The translations under genes and the position numbers were made by a program. This document shows, in pieces, positions 23,926-35,090 of a stretch of DNA of 64,000 bases (positions within the stretch are counted from its first letter, which is position 1; each line of letters opens with the position of its first letter). The DNA is from Ustilaginoidea virens (lineage: Eukaryota > Ascomycota > Sordariomycetes > Hypocreales > Clavicipitaceae), in NCBI RefSeq assembly GCF_000687475.1, contig NC_057318.1, forward strand, positions 4,340,001-4,404,000, given 5' to 3'. The notes beneath the pieces are model-generated. The model did no database searches and had not been told where the DNA came from. It saw only the letters and a program-made list of their open reading frames with translations.

Positions 23926-25690
23926 ATGCGGTGTCCATCTCTCCGCGTTGCAGCATTGGCGCTTTTGGCGACGGACTCGCTTGTCGCCGCTGAAGAGTCT
24001 GTGTTGAAGGGCTTTTCAGTGGCCGCCATAAGAGGAGATGGTTTCCTCGCTCTGCCTGTGGGCACGGTTCAGCGTCCGGCCGGTCAGAAGCGGGCGGACA
24101 AAGCTTTCGAGGACAGGCTCTACAACATGGAAGTGTTCTATGCCACAGATGGTGAGTACCTCCCACAATGGCAAGCTCGGAGAATGGAGAATAGGTGGTG
24201 GCCCGCGGACTTTTAATAGCAGGGAAGCCCGACTATGGGACCGACTATGGGATTCGAAAGCTGACTTGCCTCATACCTTGTCTCCTATGCTGGGTACCAT
24301 AGTCGACATCGGTAACCCTCCACAAAAGGTGATGGTTCTCGTCGATACCGGGTCCAGCGAACTCTGGGTCAATCCCGATTGCAGAACGGCCAAGTCTCGA
24401 CAGCAGGCACAGCAATGTGTAAAGTTTGGTAAATATGATCCGAGCAAGTCATCACAGTCTTATGGGCCTTTTGGAAAAGAGCAGCTCAGCTATGGCGACC
24501 CGTCGGACAAGAGCACGCAGACGTCCGCCACCATCTTCTACTATGCCGACACAGTATCGCTCGGAGGTGCCGGGATTAGCAACCAGACGTTTGGTGTTGT
24601 CTCTCAAAGCAAAGGCCAGTCGCAAGGCATCCTCGGTCTTGCCCCTGACCTGAAAGGTGGTTTCAAGGGCGACGTGCCCTACAGCCTTGTCCTTGGGTCC
24701 ATGGCCTCCCAAGGCATCATCGCCAGTCGGGTGTATGCTCTTGACCTCCGCCATTCCGACAGTCAGTACGGCGCCGTAATCTACGGCGGTTTCGACAAGA
24801 GCAAATACATCGGCGCCCTGGAGAAACGGCCTCTGGTCAGGGGCATCGGAGGAGAGTTTCGCCTGGCAGTTGAATTGACGACGGTTGGCGTCACTACCGC
24901 GTCTTCTTCTAATTTCAAGGTGGCAGGATCGGATGCGAACGTCATGCTCGACTCTGGCACTACCATTTCAAGGATGCACTCGGCAGTGGCCATGCCCATC
25001 CTGCAGGCGTTGGGAGCGCAAAACGACGGGGAAGGCTACTACCAGGTGGCATGCTCCTTGCGAAGTTCTGGGGGTAGCGTTGATTTTGGCTTCGGGAATA
25101 AGACGATCCGGGTCCCGCTTAAGGACTTTATCCTGAACCTTACCAGTTCATCCAGCAGCTGCTATGTCGGCATGGTGATTACCACGGATCAGCAAATCCT
25201 GGGAGACAGTGTGCTACGTGCCGGTTACTTCATATTCGACTGGGACAACCAGGAAGTGCATATCGCTCAAGCCGCCAACTGTGGTAACAACGACATAGTG
25301 GCCGTTTCGTCCGGCAAAGGCGCGGTTCCGTCCGTCACTGGCAATTGCAAAGAAAGTGACGCGGTTTTTACTGGGGGGACTGTAAGTGATCCTTGACGCT
25401 GCAAGTCCTGCAAGTGTGGGGGGGGAAGGCGGGCAAAAGCTAACATTGATTGCTTGCTGTTGCAGCCTACCAAGGGCAGCGTCGCTACCAAGGCGTATAC
25501 GACGGTCTATACGATAACTTCGTGTCCTTCCTTTGATTCAAACTGCCGCGTGGGCGTGGTGACGACGCAATCGGTGGCCGCAGCCACGGTCACTGGCAAG
25601 ACGGACGACAATGCAGGAACGCGCGCTACCGCAACAAATTGTCTCGTGGCAATATTTGGAGTTTTCGCCATTATCTCGAATGCATTGTAG
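23926..25690 (+). CDS. GPI-anchored pepsin-like aspartic protease (yapsin/opsB type)
   Basis: This is a secreted A1-family endopeptidase, most likely held in the wall or plasma membrane. A signal peptide (MRCPSLRVAALALLATDSLVAA) is followed by a propeptide. The first catalytic motif is VLVDTGSSELWVNPDC and the second VMLDSGTTISR; ILGDSVLRAGYFIFDWDNQEV is the usual C-terminal lobe signature. A Ser/Thr-rich linker and a hydrophobic tail (NCLVAIFGVFAIISNAL) fit a GPI-attachment signal. Three exons (23926-24151, 24303-25381, 25466-25690) give 509 residues; the last intron separates the catalytic domain from the anchor. Both catalytic Asp are present, so activity is expected. Possible roles are wall remodelling or processing of surface proteins, including the nearby adhesin (inference). 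Confidence 0.9.
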
Positions 25691-27196
25691 TGGGCGCACA
25701 TGGCTTTCTAGATTGCAGATTCATTTTTTCCTTCCTTCCTTTCTTTCTTTCTTTCTTTGGTTGTGCATATCCCAAAAGTACAATTTGGGCGGACGGTTGC
25801 ATACATAATAATGACGCACGAATTTACGGCAACACGATTGATATCCAGACAAGCAAAGCTATTCACGACTTGTCATCATCCTAGTTGCAACCTGGGCGGA
25901 AAACAAGCTCAGAGGGCAGCAGGCAAGAACCAGGTAATCATTGCGTCTCGAATTTAGGCTAGTTTAAGCCGACGTCATTTGACGCCACAATCGATAGATA
26001 GGATGGGCTCATGAGTCGTATGAGAATATGTTTAGCCTGCAGGGCTCTGAAAGATATTATTGTGTGTGCTCGTGAGCGCGGTGTGGTAAGTAGGCCGGTA
26101 GCTGTCCGGGGAAACAGAGCAATGGCATTTGAAAATAGGACGAACCAGACCCTTGCATCGACGTGACCTTGCATTGCAGCTACTATGTGTAGCGCGAAGC
26201 CAGGATTCATGGTGAATCTCGAGCCAAGGCCAGTTGAGCTTTTTTTTTTTTTTTTCCCTCTTTGAACTCTGCCCGTGACGTCATATGGCTCGACCAGGTT
26301 TTGGTTTCTTTTCTTCCTCTTGTCCTCTTGTCAGAAAGAAAAGAAGCGAGATGGAGGGAGACAACAAAGGAAAGGGGAGGCAAAGAGGGAAATGGCAGGG
26401 GCAAAAGGCCTGGAGAGGAAGACAAGATGCTGGCACGTGGATTCGTCTCACCGACAGTTTCCAACCACCTACCTATGTACCTACCTTGATTAATTTAGGA
26501 CGAGGCAGGTAGCAAGCGCGCAAATCGTCGCTCCTTCCGGTGGAAGCACCAAGAAATGCGGAGGTGGGCCTAGCCATATCAACATCAACATCGTGGAGTG
26601 GCAAAGCGACGAAGCGGACGACATGATTGGCTGCGTCGCTTGAAGCCGAGTTGCAAAACATCGCGGAAAGCAAGGCACTTGGGAAAAGACGAGACCAACA
26701 CCGGCATCACGTTGCTCCCGAGGCATTAACACCCTCGCTAGTCGCCAACGAAACCAGAGTGTTTGTTTCAACCGGCAGCCGGGGCAGAGGCGGCAGAGTC
26801 CCGACGCCAGGCCATGTCGAGGACGAGCGATGCAGTCAGTCTTGTGGCCCGGCAAAAAAAAAAAAAAAAAAAAAAAGGTCGGCAACCAGCTTCTCCAACG
26901 ACGACCAGGGGGGGCGGCATCGCCTTTCTATCACTTCCTTGCCTTATTCTCGTTCTTCTTTTTGCATTTCGCATAGCCTTTTCTTTCTCGTCTGCCTGTT
27001 CTCCATCCCCATTCCCCGCGCCTGCTCCGCATCGAGTGTTCCGGCGTCTAGGTTGTTGTCTCGAGAGTTTGTCGTCACTTTCGTGTACTTCTTCCTTTTC
27101 AGGCCTGCGCTGTAGACGGCACCTCGATTCGATGCTCTTGAGTCTTCGGCATAGTCAAGAGCTGCTGCTACTTTGAGCCCTCGCCATCAGCTAACA
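25691..27196. other. Spacer and promoter upstream of the acyl-CoA ligase gene
   Basis: About 1.5 kb. It holds TTTC repeats just past the protease stop (25728-25760), a T15 run (26240-26254), CCTACCTATGTACCTACC words (26466-26485) and an A22 run (26855-26876). It ends in a CT-rich stretch directly upstream of the ligase ATG, a common fungal promoter feature. No gene is seen. Confidence 0.5.
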
Positions 27197-29617
27197 ATGG
27201 TTTTCCTGCCGTCCGCCTCAACTCCTCCGCTCCCTGGTGCGTGCCCCCCCCCCCTGCTTCCTCGTCCCCAACGAATCGTCTGGTCTCCGTCTTGTCCGTC
27301 TCCAAACCTATAAGCTTTACGCGGGCTTTCGTTTTCAGTCGGGCTGCCGGGTCTGAAGCTTTTTTCTGGCCGACTAATCGCCGGCTGCGCAGAGATTCCC
27401 GACTCCATCACAGTGGAAGAATTCATCAACAACCCCAGGTATGGCCGGTACCCCGTTGCCGAGTCTCGGCATCCGTATACTTGCGGCATCACAGGCTTGA
27501 GCCGGAGCGTGGCCCAGGTTGCACAGAGGACAGACTTGCTCGCCAGGGCCATCGCAAAGCAGCTAGGCTTTCATCCCCATCGAGGCACCGAGTGGGATCG
27601 GGTCGTTTGTCTGTATTCCGTGAATACGGTAAGATCAAGCCTCGAGTCAATGCATACGTCTCTCTGTCCCCCCCGCCACTCTGCTTTCTTCTGCTTCTTC
27701 TTCCCTTCTTCTTCTTCCACAATGAACAAACCTGAGAGTTTGCCTGCTAAACTCGAAAAGATCGATTACGTGCCTTTTACTCACGCTATCCATCGATTAT
27801 CCGGCATCGTCACTCCAGCCAGCGCCGCCTACTCCCATCAAGAGCTGGAGCACCAACTTCGCCTTTCTGGCTCTCAAGCACTCTTCACGTGCGTGCCTCT
27901 GCTGGATAAAGCCCTCAAGGCTGCCGACGCTGTTGGCATCCCCCGTGACCGCGTGTTTCTTCTTCCTTTGCCTCTTAGTCCCTCGGATTCTAGGTTCAAG
28001 ACTCTAGACCAGCTCGTCGAGGAAGGGCGGAGTCTGCCGCCTCTGCCGCCGCTGAAATGGGTCAAAGGACAAGGAGCTCGGCAAACTGCCTATCTATGCT
28101 TCTCTAGCGGCACGTCGGGCCTACCCGTACGTCTTTAGTCTGTCGATTTGTGCGCTTCTTTTAACCTTTTTTTTCTAACTCGGAATATTCAACTCTAGAA
28201 AGCTGTCATGGTGTCTCATTTCAACATCATCGCGAATATCCTCCAGCTCAGCACTTGCGACTCTGTTTCCCGGAAGCAACTCGGTATAGAGACCCAGGTT
28301 AATTTAGGTGTCCTGCCTTTTAGTCACATCTACGGCCTCACAATTGTCTGTCTCCTCAGCCACTTTCGCGGCGATCAAGTCATTGTCCTGCCCAAATTCG
28401 ACCCCGATACGTTCTTGAACGCCGTTCAGCAGCACAAAGTCGAGCAGTTGAGCGTCGTGCCTCCTATGTTGATATACATCACCACCAACAAACATAAAGT
28501 GTCTAGATACGACCTGAGCAGTGTGCGGTGGGTGTTGTGCGGCGCGGCTCCTTTAGGGAGGGAAGTCGTTCAAGATGTGTTGAGGTTGTACCCCAACTGG
28601 CGTGTCGGTCAAGGCTACGGTGAGTTGCCTTTTTTTCATATTCCCAGAAAAATCCCACTGCGCAACACGCACACGCAGGTATATATCATGGCGCTAGACG
28701 CATATCAGCGGCCCTGCTGGCGCGGCACCACGTGAAACAGGGCGCGGTGTTGTGGAATATATATACATATCAAGATTTTTTTTATTTCGAATAAGCACAG
28801 CTCACAGCCATCTCGTTTTCCTTCTCTTCCAGGCATGACGGAATGTTCACCCGGAGTGGCCACCTCTCTTGAAACAGACATTCTTCCCGAATCTTCAGGG
28901 CCCCTTCTCCCCGGGACCAAAGCCAAAATCATCGACTCAGCAGGAAATGAAGTGACAGCCATCGACACCCCGGGCGAACTGCTCGTGCAGTCCCCCGCGG
29001 TCGCCATCGGCTTTCTCCACAACGAAAAAGCAACCGCCGAGACGTTTGTCTGGCACAGCGACGGCCGCTGGCTACGAACCGGAGACGAAGTGGTTGTGCG
29101 CAAATCCCCTGGCGGACCGGAGCACCTGGTCATTACTGATAGAATCAAGGAACCCATCAAGGTCAAGGTATGCAAACACGTCCACTTTCGCTGTTGAAAA
29201 AAAAAAAATCACCATCATGTATATGGGAATCAAGAAACAAAAATAAAAAGAAAAAAAACTGATAGAATTGCTCTCAAGGGCCACCAAGTCGCCCCCGCCG
29301 AACTCGAGGCGCATCTCCTCTCGCACCCCTACGTGTCCGATTGCGCCGTCATACCCGTCCTGGACCACCGCGCCGGTGAGGTCCCCAAAGCCTACGTCGC
29401 CAGGTCCCCTGAATCAAAGCATCTCTCCGACGAGGAGGTGATTGTCGCCATCAGCAATCATGTGCAGGACCACAAAGCAAAGCATAAGTGGCTACGTGGC
29501 GGGGTAGAGTTCATCGACGTCGTTCCAAAGAGCCCGAGCGGCAAGATCCTCAGGAGATTGCTGAAGGAGAGGGAGAAGGAGAGACGGAGGAGGAACGAGG
29601 CTGGTTCGAGGCTGTGA
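27197..29617 (+). CDS. Peroxisomal acyl-CoA synthetase / 4-coumarate-CoA-ligase-like enzyme
   Basis: This is an ANL-superfamily enzyme that activates a carboxylic acid with ATP and transfers it to CoA. Adenylation motifs are readable in order: [75 protein letters not shown] and the catalytic-lysine motif [15 protein letters not shown]. The protein ends in SRL, a good type-1 peroxisomal targeting signal. Six exons (27197-27236, 27339-27628, 27761-28126, 28199-28619, 28833-29167, 29279-29617) give 596 residues. Introns 2 and 5 end in AAG. In the hinge motif the usual Leu of IKELIKVKG is Pro here. The substrate cannot be told from the sequence; fatty, aryl or polyketide-derived acids are all possible. 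No other biosynthetic genes adjoin it. Confidence 0.88.
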
Positions 29618-30605
29618 AGGAGTGAAGTTGGGGCTTTGTTTCTCCCAGCACGTTGGACATACGGTTACTATTCTAACGGCCCGTTTTTCTTGTCTTTTCC
29701 CCTCAGCTTCAATGGCGTCGCTTCTGTTGGAAATCTTGATACTTTTATCTCTTCCCTCAGCTTCAATCGAGTCAGCTCTTTTGGCCATCTTGATACTTTA
29801 TATGCCCCCCCCCCAATCGGCATCCCCAAACAGTAATCAAGCCGGTAAACACGTGCGTGAAAGCGCTGGCTCATACAGTCCATCTTCCTGTCCCCGCAAG
29901 CCATGCTGGATCAACAAGACCTGCTATTCCAACAGACCAGCACCCACCCAAGTACTCTATGGCTCAACGCACCGCCCGACAAGGCTATCAATATGGAAAA
30001 TGTTTTCAAGTATATACAACACCAGGTCGAGCATGACAAGCGTATCATGTGCGTCTCCATCAAACACGCCAATTCAGACTACGGTCCGGTTGTGTCCTAC
30101 TTTGCCGGCCGTAGGCAAGATTGATGAACCACCACGTTTTCAGGGGAGGGTATAAAAAAAGCGAAACCCAAAAAAGACTTGATATTAATATTACAGAATT
30201 CCAGTCCTGTAGTGTGGATAACTGGTTGTTCACACGTAACCGGCGGCTTGGCCAAGACTCATCCACCCCTAAAACATCCTCCTCGCCCTCGGCGTCTTGA
30301 AACCTCCTCAACCAGCATACATTTCGTAAGGATCGTATAGAAAGGAAACGGACATGGGACAACTTCTTGCGAATTTTCCCTCTCAAAGAGCCTCTTCATC
30401 CCCCAACATAGGTGTAATATACATGCTATAAATGCCTTCCAAAGATGCTGTGACAAATGGTTGACGGGAAAGGAATGTACAGAAAGAAAAAGAGAAAATA
30501 CCATGAGCTTTGTATACGAAAAGCATAACCCACCCGAAATTAATATTGAACAACCACTCGAAAACTTGACTTATAAATAAAAAAAAAAAACCACGGCTTT
30601 TGTTT
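29618..30605. other. Spacer between the ligase and adhesin 3' ends
   Basis: The two genes converge here. The stretch holds two CTTCCCTCAGCTTCAATGG-like copies (about 29698 and 29752), a C9 run (29806-29814) and the short frame described separately. It is A/T-richer toward the adhesin stop, consistent with a 3' UTR. Confidence 0.5.
29903..30124 (+). CDS. Possible small hypothetical protein, 73 residues
   Basis: This frame reads like a globular peptide (MENVFKYIQHQVEHDKRIMC, then VSIKHANSDYGPVVSYFAG) and has moderately G/C-biased third positions. I do not recognise it. It may be a genuine small gene, the last exon of an unrecognised gene, or a relic. There is no signal peptide or Cys pattern. 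Confidence 0.22.
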   Translation: MLDQQDLLFQQTSTHPSTLWLNAPPDKAINMENVFKYIQHQVEHDKRIMCVSIKHANSDYGPVVSYFAGRRQD

Positions 30606-33440
30606 TTACAGCGCAGCGACGAGAGCAACCATGGCCATCATCATGCCGACGCCAACACGTCCGGCCCCGGCAGTGGCGGGAAGAGTGGCCGTGGGTTGGC
30701 TGGGAGTCATGCTACCAGTGCCAGTGATGCTGGGCACATTGACGGCCGGGTTCGACTGGTTGGGGCTGACACCAGTTTCAGTGCCGGCGGCCGGCAAGGA
30801 GGGTTGGGCGCCGCCAGTGGGAGTGGGCATGACGATTTCGGGAACGGTTACCTCACCCGAGATGATAGAGGTGGTAGATTGACCAACAACAGTGGTGGCG
30901 GTATAAGGCAGGGTGGTGTATGAAACCGAGGGGACGTAAGGAGTACCGGTGACGGTGATGATTTCGGTGATACCCTGGGCACAAGTAGCAATGGCAGGGT
31001 TAACGGGAATATAAGGAGCGCAAATTCCCTGGAAGAAGGCAACAGCCTCGGAGATGACGTTGCCATTCTCACCGTGAGCGTAAAGGCAGTGGAAGACGCT
31101 GTCGACGAACTCCTTGTTGGGGCAGTAGCAGGCGGAATCGGTGTTGTCCTTGCACTTGGTCTTCAACTGAAGGAAGGTGTTGAGACATCTGGGGACAACA
31201 GGATGGCAAGGGACAGGTTGAGTGGGCAATGGACCTTGGCTGGTGCCACTTGGGGTCTGACCAGTCGGCATTCCACCGGTGGGATTGACGTCGCTCTGGG
31301 TCTTGGTGTGGGTCTCAGTGACGGGACAGATGGTGGTGCTCACGGGAATCGTAACGGTGACGACATGGGATCCAGTCTTGCCTGGGCACTCGGGAACAGT
31401 AGGGCCGCAGCTGATAATCGTCTTGGTGGTAGTCGTGTAAACAGTCGAGGTGATGCCGTATGTGGTGACGAAGGTAGTGGTCTGAGGTGCAGGAGTGGTT
31501 TGGCCGGTGGACTGCTGGCCCGAAGGAGTGGTCTGCTGTCCGGCGGTGGTCTGGGCGGTGGACTGCTGGCCAGAGGGAGTAGTCTGCTGTCCGGCGGATG
31601 TCTGGCCGGTCTCGGAGCCGGAAGGAGTGGTCTGCTGTCCAGCGGTGGTCTGACCAGTGGTCTGGGGGCCCGAAGGAGTGGTTTGCTGTCCCGCGGTCTG
31701 ACTGGTGGTCTCGGGGCTCGAAGGAGTAGTCTGCTGTCCGGCGGTGGTCTGGCCAGTCGTCCCGTGACCGGAAGGAGTGGTCTGCTGTCCAGCGGTGGTC
31801 TGGCCAGTCGTCTCGTGACCGGAAGGAGAAGTCTGCTGTCCAGCGGTGGTCTGACCAGTGGTCTGGGGGCCGGAAGGAGTGGTTTGCTGTCCGGCTGTCT
31901 GACCGGTGGTCTCGGGGCCCGAAGGAGTAGTCTGCTGTCCGGCGGTGGTCTGACCAGTGGTCTGGGGGCCGGAAGGAGTGGTTTGCTGTCCGGCTGTCTG
32001 ACCGGTGGTCTCGGGGCCCGAAGGAGTAGTCTGCTGTCCCGCGGTGGTCTGGCCAGTCGTCTCGTGACCGGAAGGAGTAGTCTGCTGTCCAGCGGTCTGA
32101 CCAGTCGTCTGGGGGCCGGAAGGAGTAGTCTGCGCGCCCCTGGTTGTGGTAATAAAAGTGGAGGGAGAACCGGTGGCGGGACGGGAAGTAGTAATAGGGT
32201 TCACGGGTTGTCCGCACTGCCATGTGATCTTGCGGCAGGAGATATTGCACGAGCTCTGGAGGGAGACACCGGCCTTGACCTTGAATTGCTGTGGGTAGAG
32301 GATTCGGACCTTGGTGGCTCCAGCGCACTGTTTGTTGTAAATGGTTGTGCCTTGCTTCGAGCAGTCGGAAGATTGTTTGCAGGTGCTGCCGTCGGGCATG
32401 AAGTAGAGGAACTCGAGACGAACATCGAACGATGTGAACAAGTCGAAACTGGAGGGAGTGAAGAGGGAAATACCGGCATCGGCTCCGATAGATATGTCGA
32501 GACCAGAACTGCTGCCTTGGGTGCAAGAACCACTGATGTAGTTGGAAGAGTCAAGTTTGCTCTTATGGCATGACCAGCCGCCGCTGAAATCCAAGCCGAG
32601 ATAGGACGAGAAGCTTCCCAAATCCAGGCCACTGAAGTCCCACGGAGACAATTGGGATTTGTGACAAACGTTGGTGCTGGTCGACGGGAGGGAGAAGCAT
32701 GGGGCATTCAGGAAGGCCCCGAGGTCCAATCCAACTCCAGCACCAACACCAACACCGGCACCGACGCCAACACCGAGCCCGGCACCAACGCCAGCGCCAA
32801 CACCAACACCGAGGCCGGCTCCAACCTTGGCACCAACTCCAGCACCAACGCCGGCACCAACACCGACGCCAGCACCGACGCCGGCTCCAACCTTGGCATC
32901 AACTCCAGCACCAACGCCGGCACCGACACCGACACCGGCACCGACGCCAGCACCGAGACCGGCTCCAACCTTGGCATCAACTCCAGCACCAACTCCAGCA
33001 CCAACGCCGGCACCGACTCCGACGCCGGCACCGACTCCAGCACCGAGACCGGCTCCAACCTTGGCATCAACTCCAGCACCAACGCCGGCGCCGACTCCGA
33101 CGCCGGCACCGACTCCAGCACCAACGCCGGCACCAACACCGACGCCAGCACCGACGCCGGCTCCAACCTTGGCATCAACTCCAGCACCAACGCCGGCGCC
33201 GACTCCAGCACCAACGCCGGCACCGACACCGACACCGGCACCGACGCCAGCACCGAGACCGGCTCCAACCTTGGCATCAACTCCAGCACCAACGCCAGCA
33301 CCAATTCCAGCGCCGGCACCAACGCCGGCATCAACTCCGGCACCGAGTCCCAGTGAAGCGCCAAGTCCTGCGCCACCAAATGTGGCCACAGCCTGGTGGA
33401 CGCCAGCGGCTGCAACCGCGAGCTTCAAAGTATTTCTCAT
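30606..33440 (-). CDS. Mad1-like cell-wall adhesin with Gly-Ala-Val repeat block, CFEM-like domain and GPI signal
   Basis: This intronless gene encodes a 944-residue surface protein. The start at 33440 gives a signal peptide ([19 protein letters not shown]). Residues about 23-240 are almost only Gly, Ala and Val with regular Asp and Lys (units such as [15 protein letters not shown]). A Cys-containing domain follows, with [20 protein letters not shown] and [18 protein letters not shown], as in Metarhizium Mad1-type adhesins. About 12 Thr-rich units ([17 protein letters not shown]) form a mucin-like stalk. A CFEM-like eight-Cys module ([30 protein letters not shown]) comes next, and the hydrophobic tail [15 protein letters not shown] fits a GPI signal. 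Mad1 proteins bind host surfaces in insect and plant associates; this copy's ligand is unknown. The repeats suggest length variation between strains. Confidence 0.88.
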   Translation of the reverse strand: MRNTLKLAVAAAGVHQAVATFGGAGLGASLGLGAGVDAGVGAGAGIGAGVGAGVDAKVGAGLGAGVGAGVGVGAGVGAGVGAGVGAGVDAKVGAGVGAGVGVGAGVGAGVGAGVGVGAGVGAGVDAKVGAGLGAGVGAGVGVGAGVGAGVGAGVDAKVGAGLGAGVGAGVGVGAGVGAGVDAKVGAGVGAGVGVGAGVGAGVGAKVGAGLGVGVGAGVGAGLGVGVGAGVGVGAGVGLDLGAFLNAPCFSLPSTSTNVCHKSQLSPWDFSGLDLGSFSSYLGLDFSGGWSCHKSKLDSSNYISGSCTQGSSSGLDISIGADAGISLFTPSSFDLFTSFDVRLEFLYFMPDGSTCKQSSDCSKQGTTIYNKQCAGATKVRILYPQQFKVKAGVSLQSSCNISCRKITWQCGQPVNPITTSRPATGSPSTFITTTRGAQTTPSGPQTTGQTAGQQTTPSGHETTGQTTAGQQTTPSGPETTGQTAGQQTTPSGPQTTGQTTAGQQTTPSGPETTGQTAGQQTTPSGPQTTGQTTAGQQTSPSGHETTGQTTAGQQTTPSGHGTTGQTTAGQQTTPSSPETTSQTAGQQTTPSGPQTTGQTTAGQQTTPSGSETGQTSAGQQTTPSGQQSTAQTTAGQQTTPSGQQSTGQTTPAPQTTTFVTTYGITSTVYTTTTKTIISCGPTVPECPGKTGSHVVTVTIPVSTTICPVTETHTKTQSDVNPTGGMPTGQTPSGTSQGPLPTQPVPCHPVVPRCLNTFLQLKTKCKDNTDSACYCPNKEFVDSVFHCLYAHGENGNVISEAVAFFQGICAPYIPVNPAIATCAQGITEIITVTGTPYVPSVSYTTLPYTATTVVGQSTTSIISGEVTVPEIVMPTPTGGAQPSLPAAGTETGVSPNQSNPAVNVPSITGTGSMTPSQPTATLPATAGAGRVGVGMMMAMVALVAAL
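31490..32130. repeat. Coding tandem repeats of the adhesin Thr-rich stalk
   Basis: Imperfect units of about 51-57 nt, seen on the plus strand as variants of GGTCTGCTGTCCGGCGGTGG joined to GGAAGGAGTGG, encode [17 protein letters not shown] peptides. Some units lack the Thr-Ala pair (QTAGQQ against QTTAGQQ). Unit number should vary by recombination. The opposite strand is open across most of the array as a by-product of the codon pattern. Confidence 0.85.
32745..33370. repeat. Coding Gly-Ala-Val repeats of the adhesin
   Basis: On the plus strand these are nested copies of CCAGCACCAACGCCGGCACC and related 12-nt steps, with longer super-repeats of about 60-120 nt marked by CCTTGGCATCAACTCCAGCA. 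They encode elastin- or silk-like Gly-Ala-Val stretches with periodic Asp-Ala-Lys. The hierarchical repeat order indicates recent unequal exchange. Confidence 0.85.
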
Positions 33441-34299
33441 CTTTGTAGACGTCCAATCTTCTTCGTAGGTTCGAGATATATGTATAGCGAGTGGGTGATA
33501 GGAGCGACGTATCAAGTTATGGTATTTGAAGAGAGCGGACAGTCAAAGGAAATGAATGACTTTGACCTGACGGGAAAACGAGACAACTTCCTCGTTGAAA
33601 AGGGGGGGAAGAAAAAAAAAAAGAAAGACAACGAAATGTCACAGATATGGAAGGAGGTTGAGATGAAGGACAGAAAAGAAGGCAGTAGAGACGGACGGCT
33701 GTTGCATCTATATAGGTCCAGCAGCCGACCAGCCCCGCGGAATGGTGTAGATGAGCCAGCCATTGGAACGAGGGGGACGTTTTCCACATGGTGCGAGCTG
33801 GTTGGTGGTCAGGCTTTGGTTTGGCGCAATTTCCCAGAGTGTGCCACAGCATGAGGACAAGGGCCTTGCCGAACAGACCTTGGACCCAGGCCCATATCGG
33901 AGGATGGGATGTGTAGTTCGTGTACCAACTGACTAGTACGGGGGCATCCTGAAGCGTGGAGTTTGGTGGTGGACACTATGGAAGCGTCTCGATATTGACG
34001 GCCAAAGGGCGCCTCAACGGTTCAACCCATGTTGCCGTGTCGGTGCGACGGTGGGGGTGGATGACTCGGTAAGAGAAACGATAAGATGGCATGGGTTTGA
34101 CGTCGTTGGTTTGCGGTTGTTGCAACAGGAAGCTAGTCATTGCTCCAGACTAGAGTCCGTCCAGGGAGTCGGGGCCAGGGATCCGTGTTTCTTGGTAGTG
34201 TGGTGGGTAGCAGGTGAGCTAGGATGAGCAGGGAGCCGACCACGATACCGGGGGGCTGGAGGTTGGGGGGAGCCACGCGGCTGGCGAGTCGACGATGTG

Positions 34300-34410
34300 A
34301 CTGATGTGACTGATGTGACTGACGGACTGACGGACTGTGGACTGATATTGATGGACTGATTCTGATGGACTGATTCTGATGGACTGATTCTGATGGACTG
34401 ACAGACTGAA
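34300..34410. repeat. TGACTGATG / TGATGGACTGATTC tandem repeats
   Basis: A run of three 10-nt steps (GATGTGACTG) passes through GACGGACT steps into four copies of a 15-nt unit (TGATGGACTGATTC type). It is a simple minisatellite about 1 kb upstream of the adhesin start. Confidence 0.85.
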
Positions 34411-34969
34411 GGCGGTGGGAGGATGGGCACAATCACTGCGTTCAGTTTCGGTATCAAGAATTACGGATCCTGGGGCCGCGGGGGGGGGGGGGGGGGGGGG
34501 GGAGCCGGTACAGTGCGGCGTTGCTTGTTTGACTGTGTAGCTGGCACGGTATACGTGAACCTGAACTTGTTAGCGCGCCGCGACCCGTGGTTAATGACGG
34601 TTTGACGGTTTGACGGTTTGACGTTTCGACGGAAACAATGTACCGAGATAGCGCAGCCACACTTGACCTCAGCTTCAACTAAATGAGGGGAGCACGTCCC
34701 AGATCCCCCAATGGAGCACACGTACTCCGTACCAAGCATCAACTATGCCGTCGGGGAAGGAAGTAGGGGGTAGGGGGTAGGGGGAGTAGGGCGAAAAGCA
34801 GGGGCCGGCAAAAGCAAAGAAGGAGGCGACGATGTTGATTACGTCTTTGATCCGTTTACGGGTTGTGTTTTTCAAGTCCTGGTAAGCATCAAAAGCCCTG
34901 AATCACTTCAAGGGAGGCAACGCCTCCAAGATGGGCGGGCCGGGCCTGACCACGACCACAGACCACGAC

Positions 34970-35090
34970 CACAGACCACAGACTACAGACCACAGACTAC
35001 AGACCACAGACTACAGACCACAGACTACAGACCACAGACTACAGACCACAGACTACAGACCACAGACTAACCACAGACTATAGACCCACA
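34970..35090. repeat. 14-nt tandem array, unit ACTACAGACCACAG
   Basis: Seven to eight perfect 14-nt copies are flanked by degenerate variants (GACCACGACCACA on the left, AACCACAGACTATAG on the right). The perfect centre with degenerate edges is typical of an actively slipping minisatellite. It is intergenic. Confidence 0.9.

Noticed and set aside
31074..32573. 499-codon plus-strand frame opposite the adhesin stalk
   Set aside because: Open only because the repeat unit lacks stops on both strands. No start context, signal or domain; the composition is Gly/Leu/Ser repeats.
32671..33468. Long plus-strand frame with Pro-Ala-Thr repeats opposite the adhesin N-terminus
   Set aside because: It is the antisense of GC-rich Gly-Ala-Val codons, which leaves all frames open. 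The minus frame has the signal peptide, Cys domains and GPI signal.
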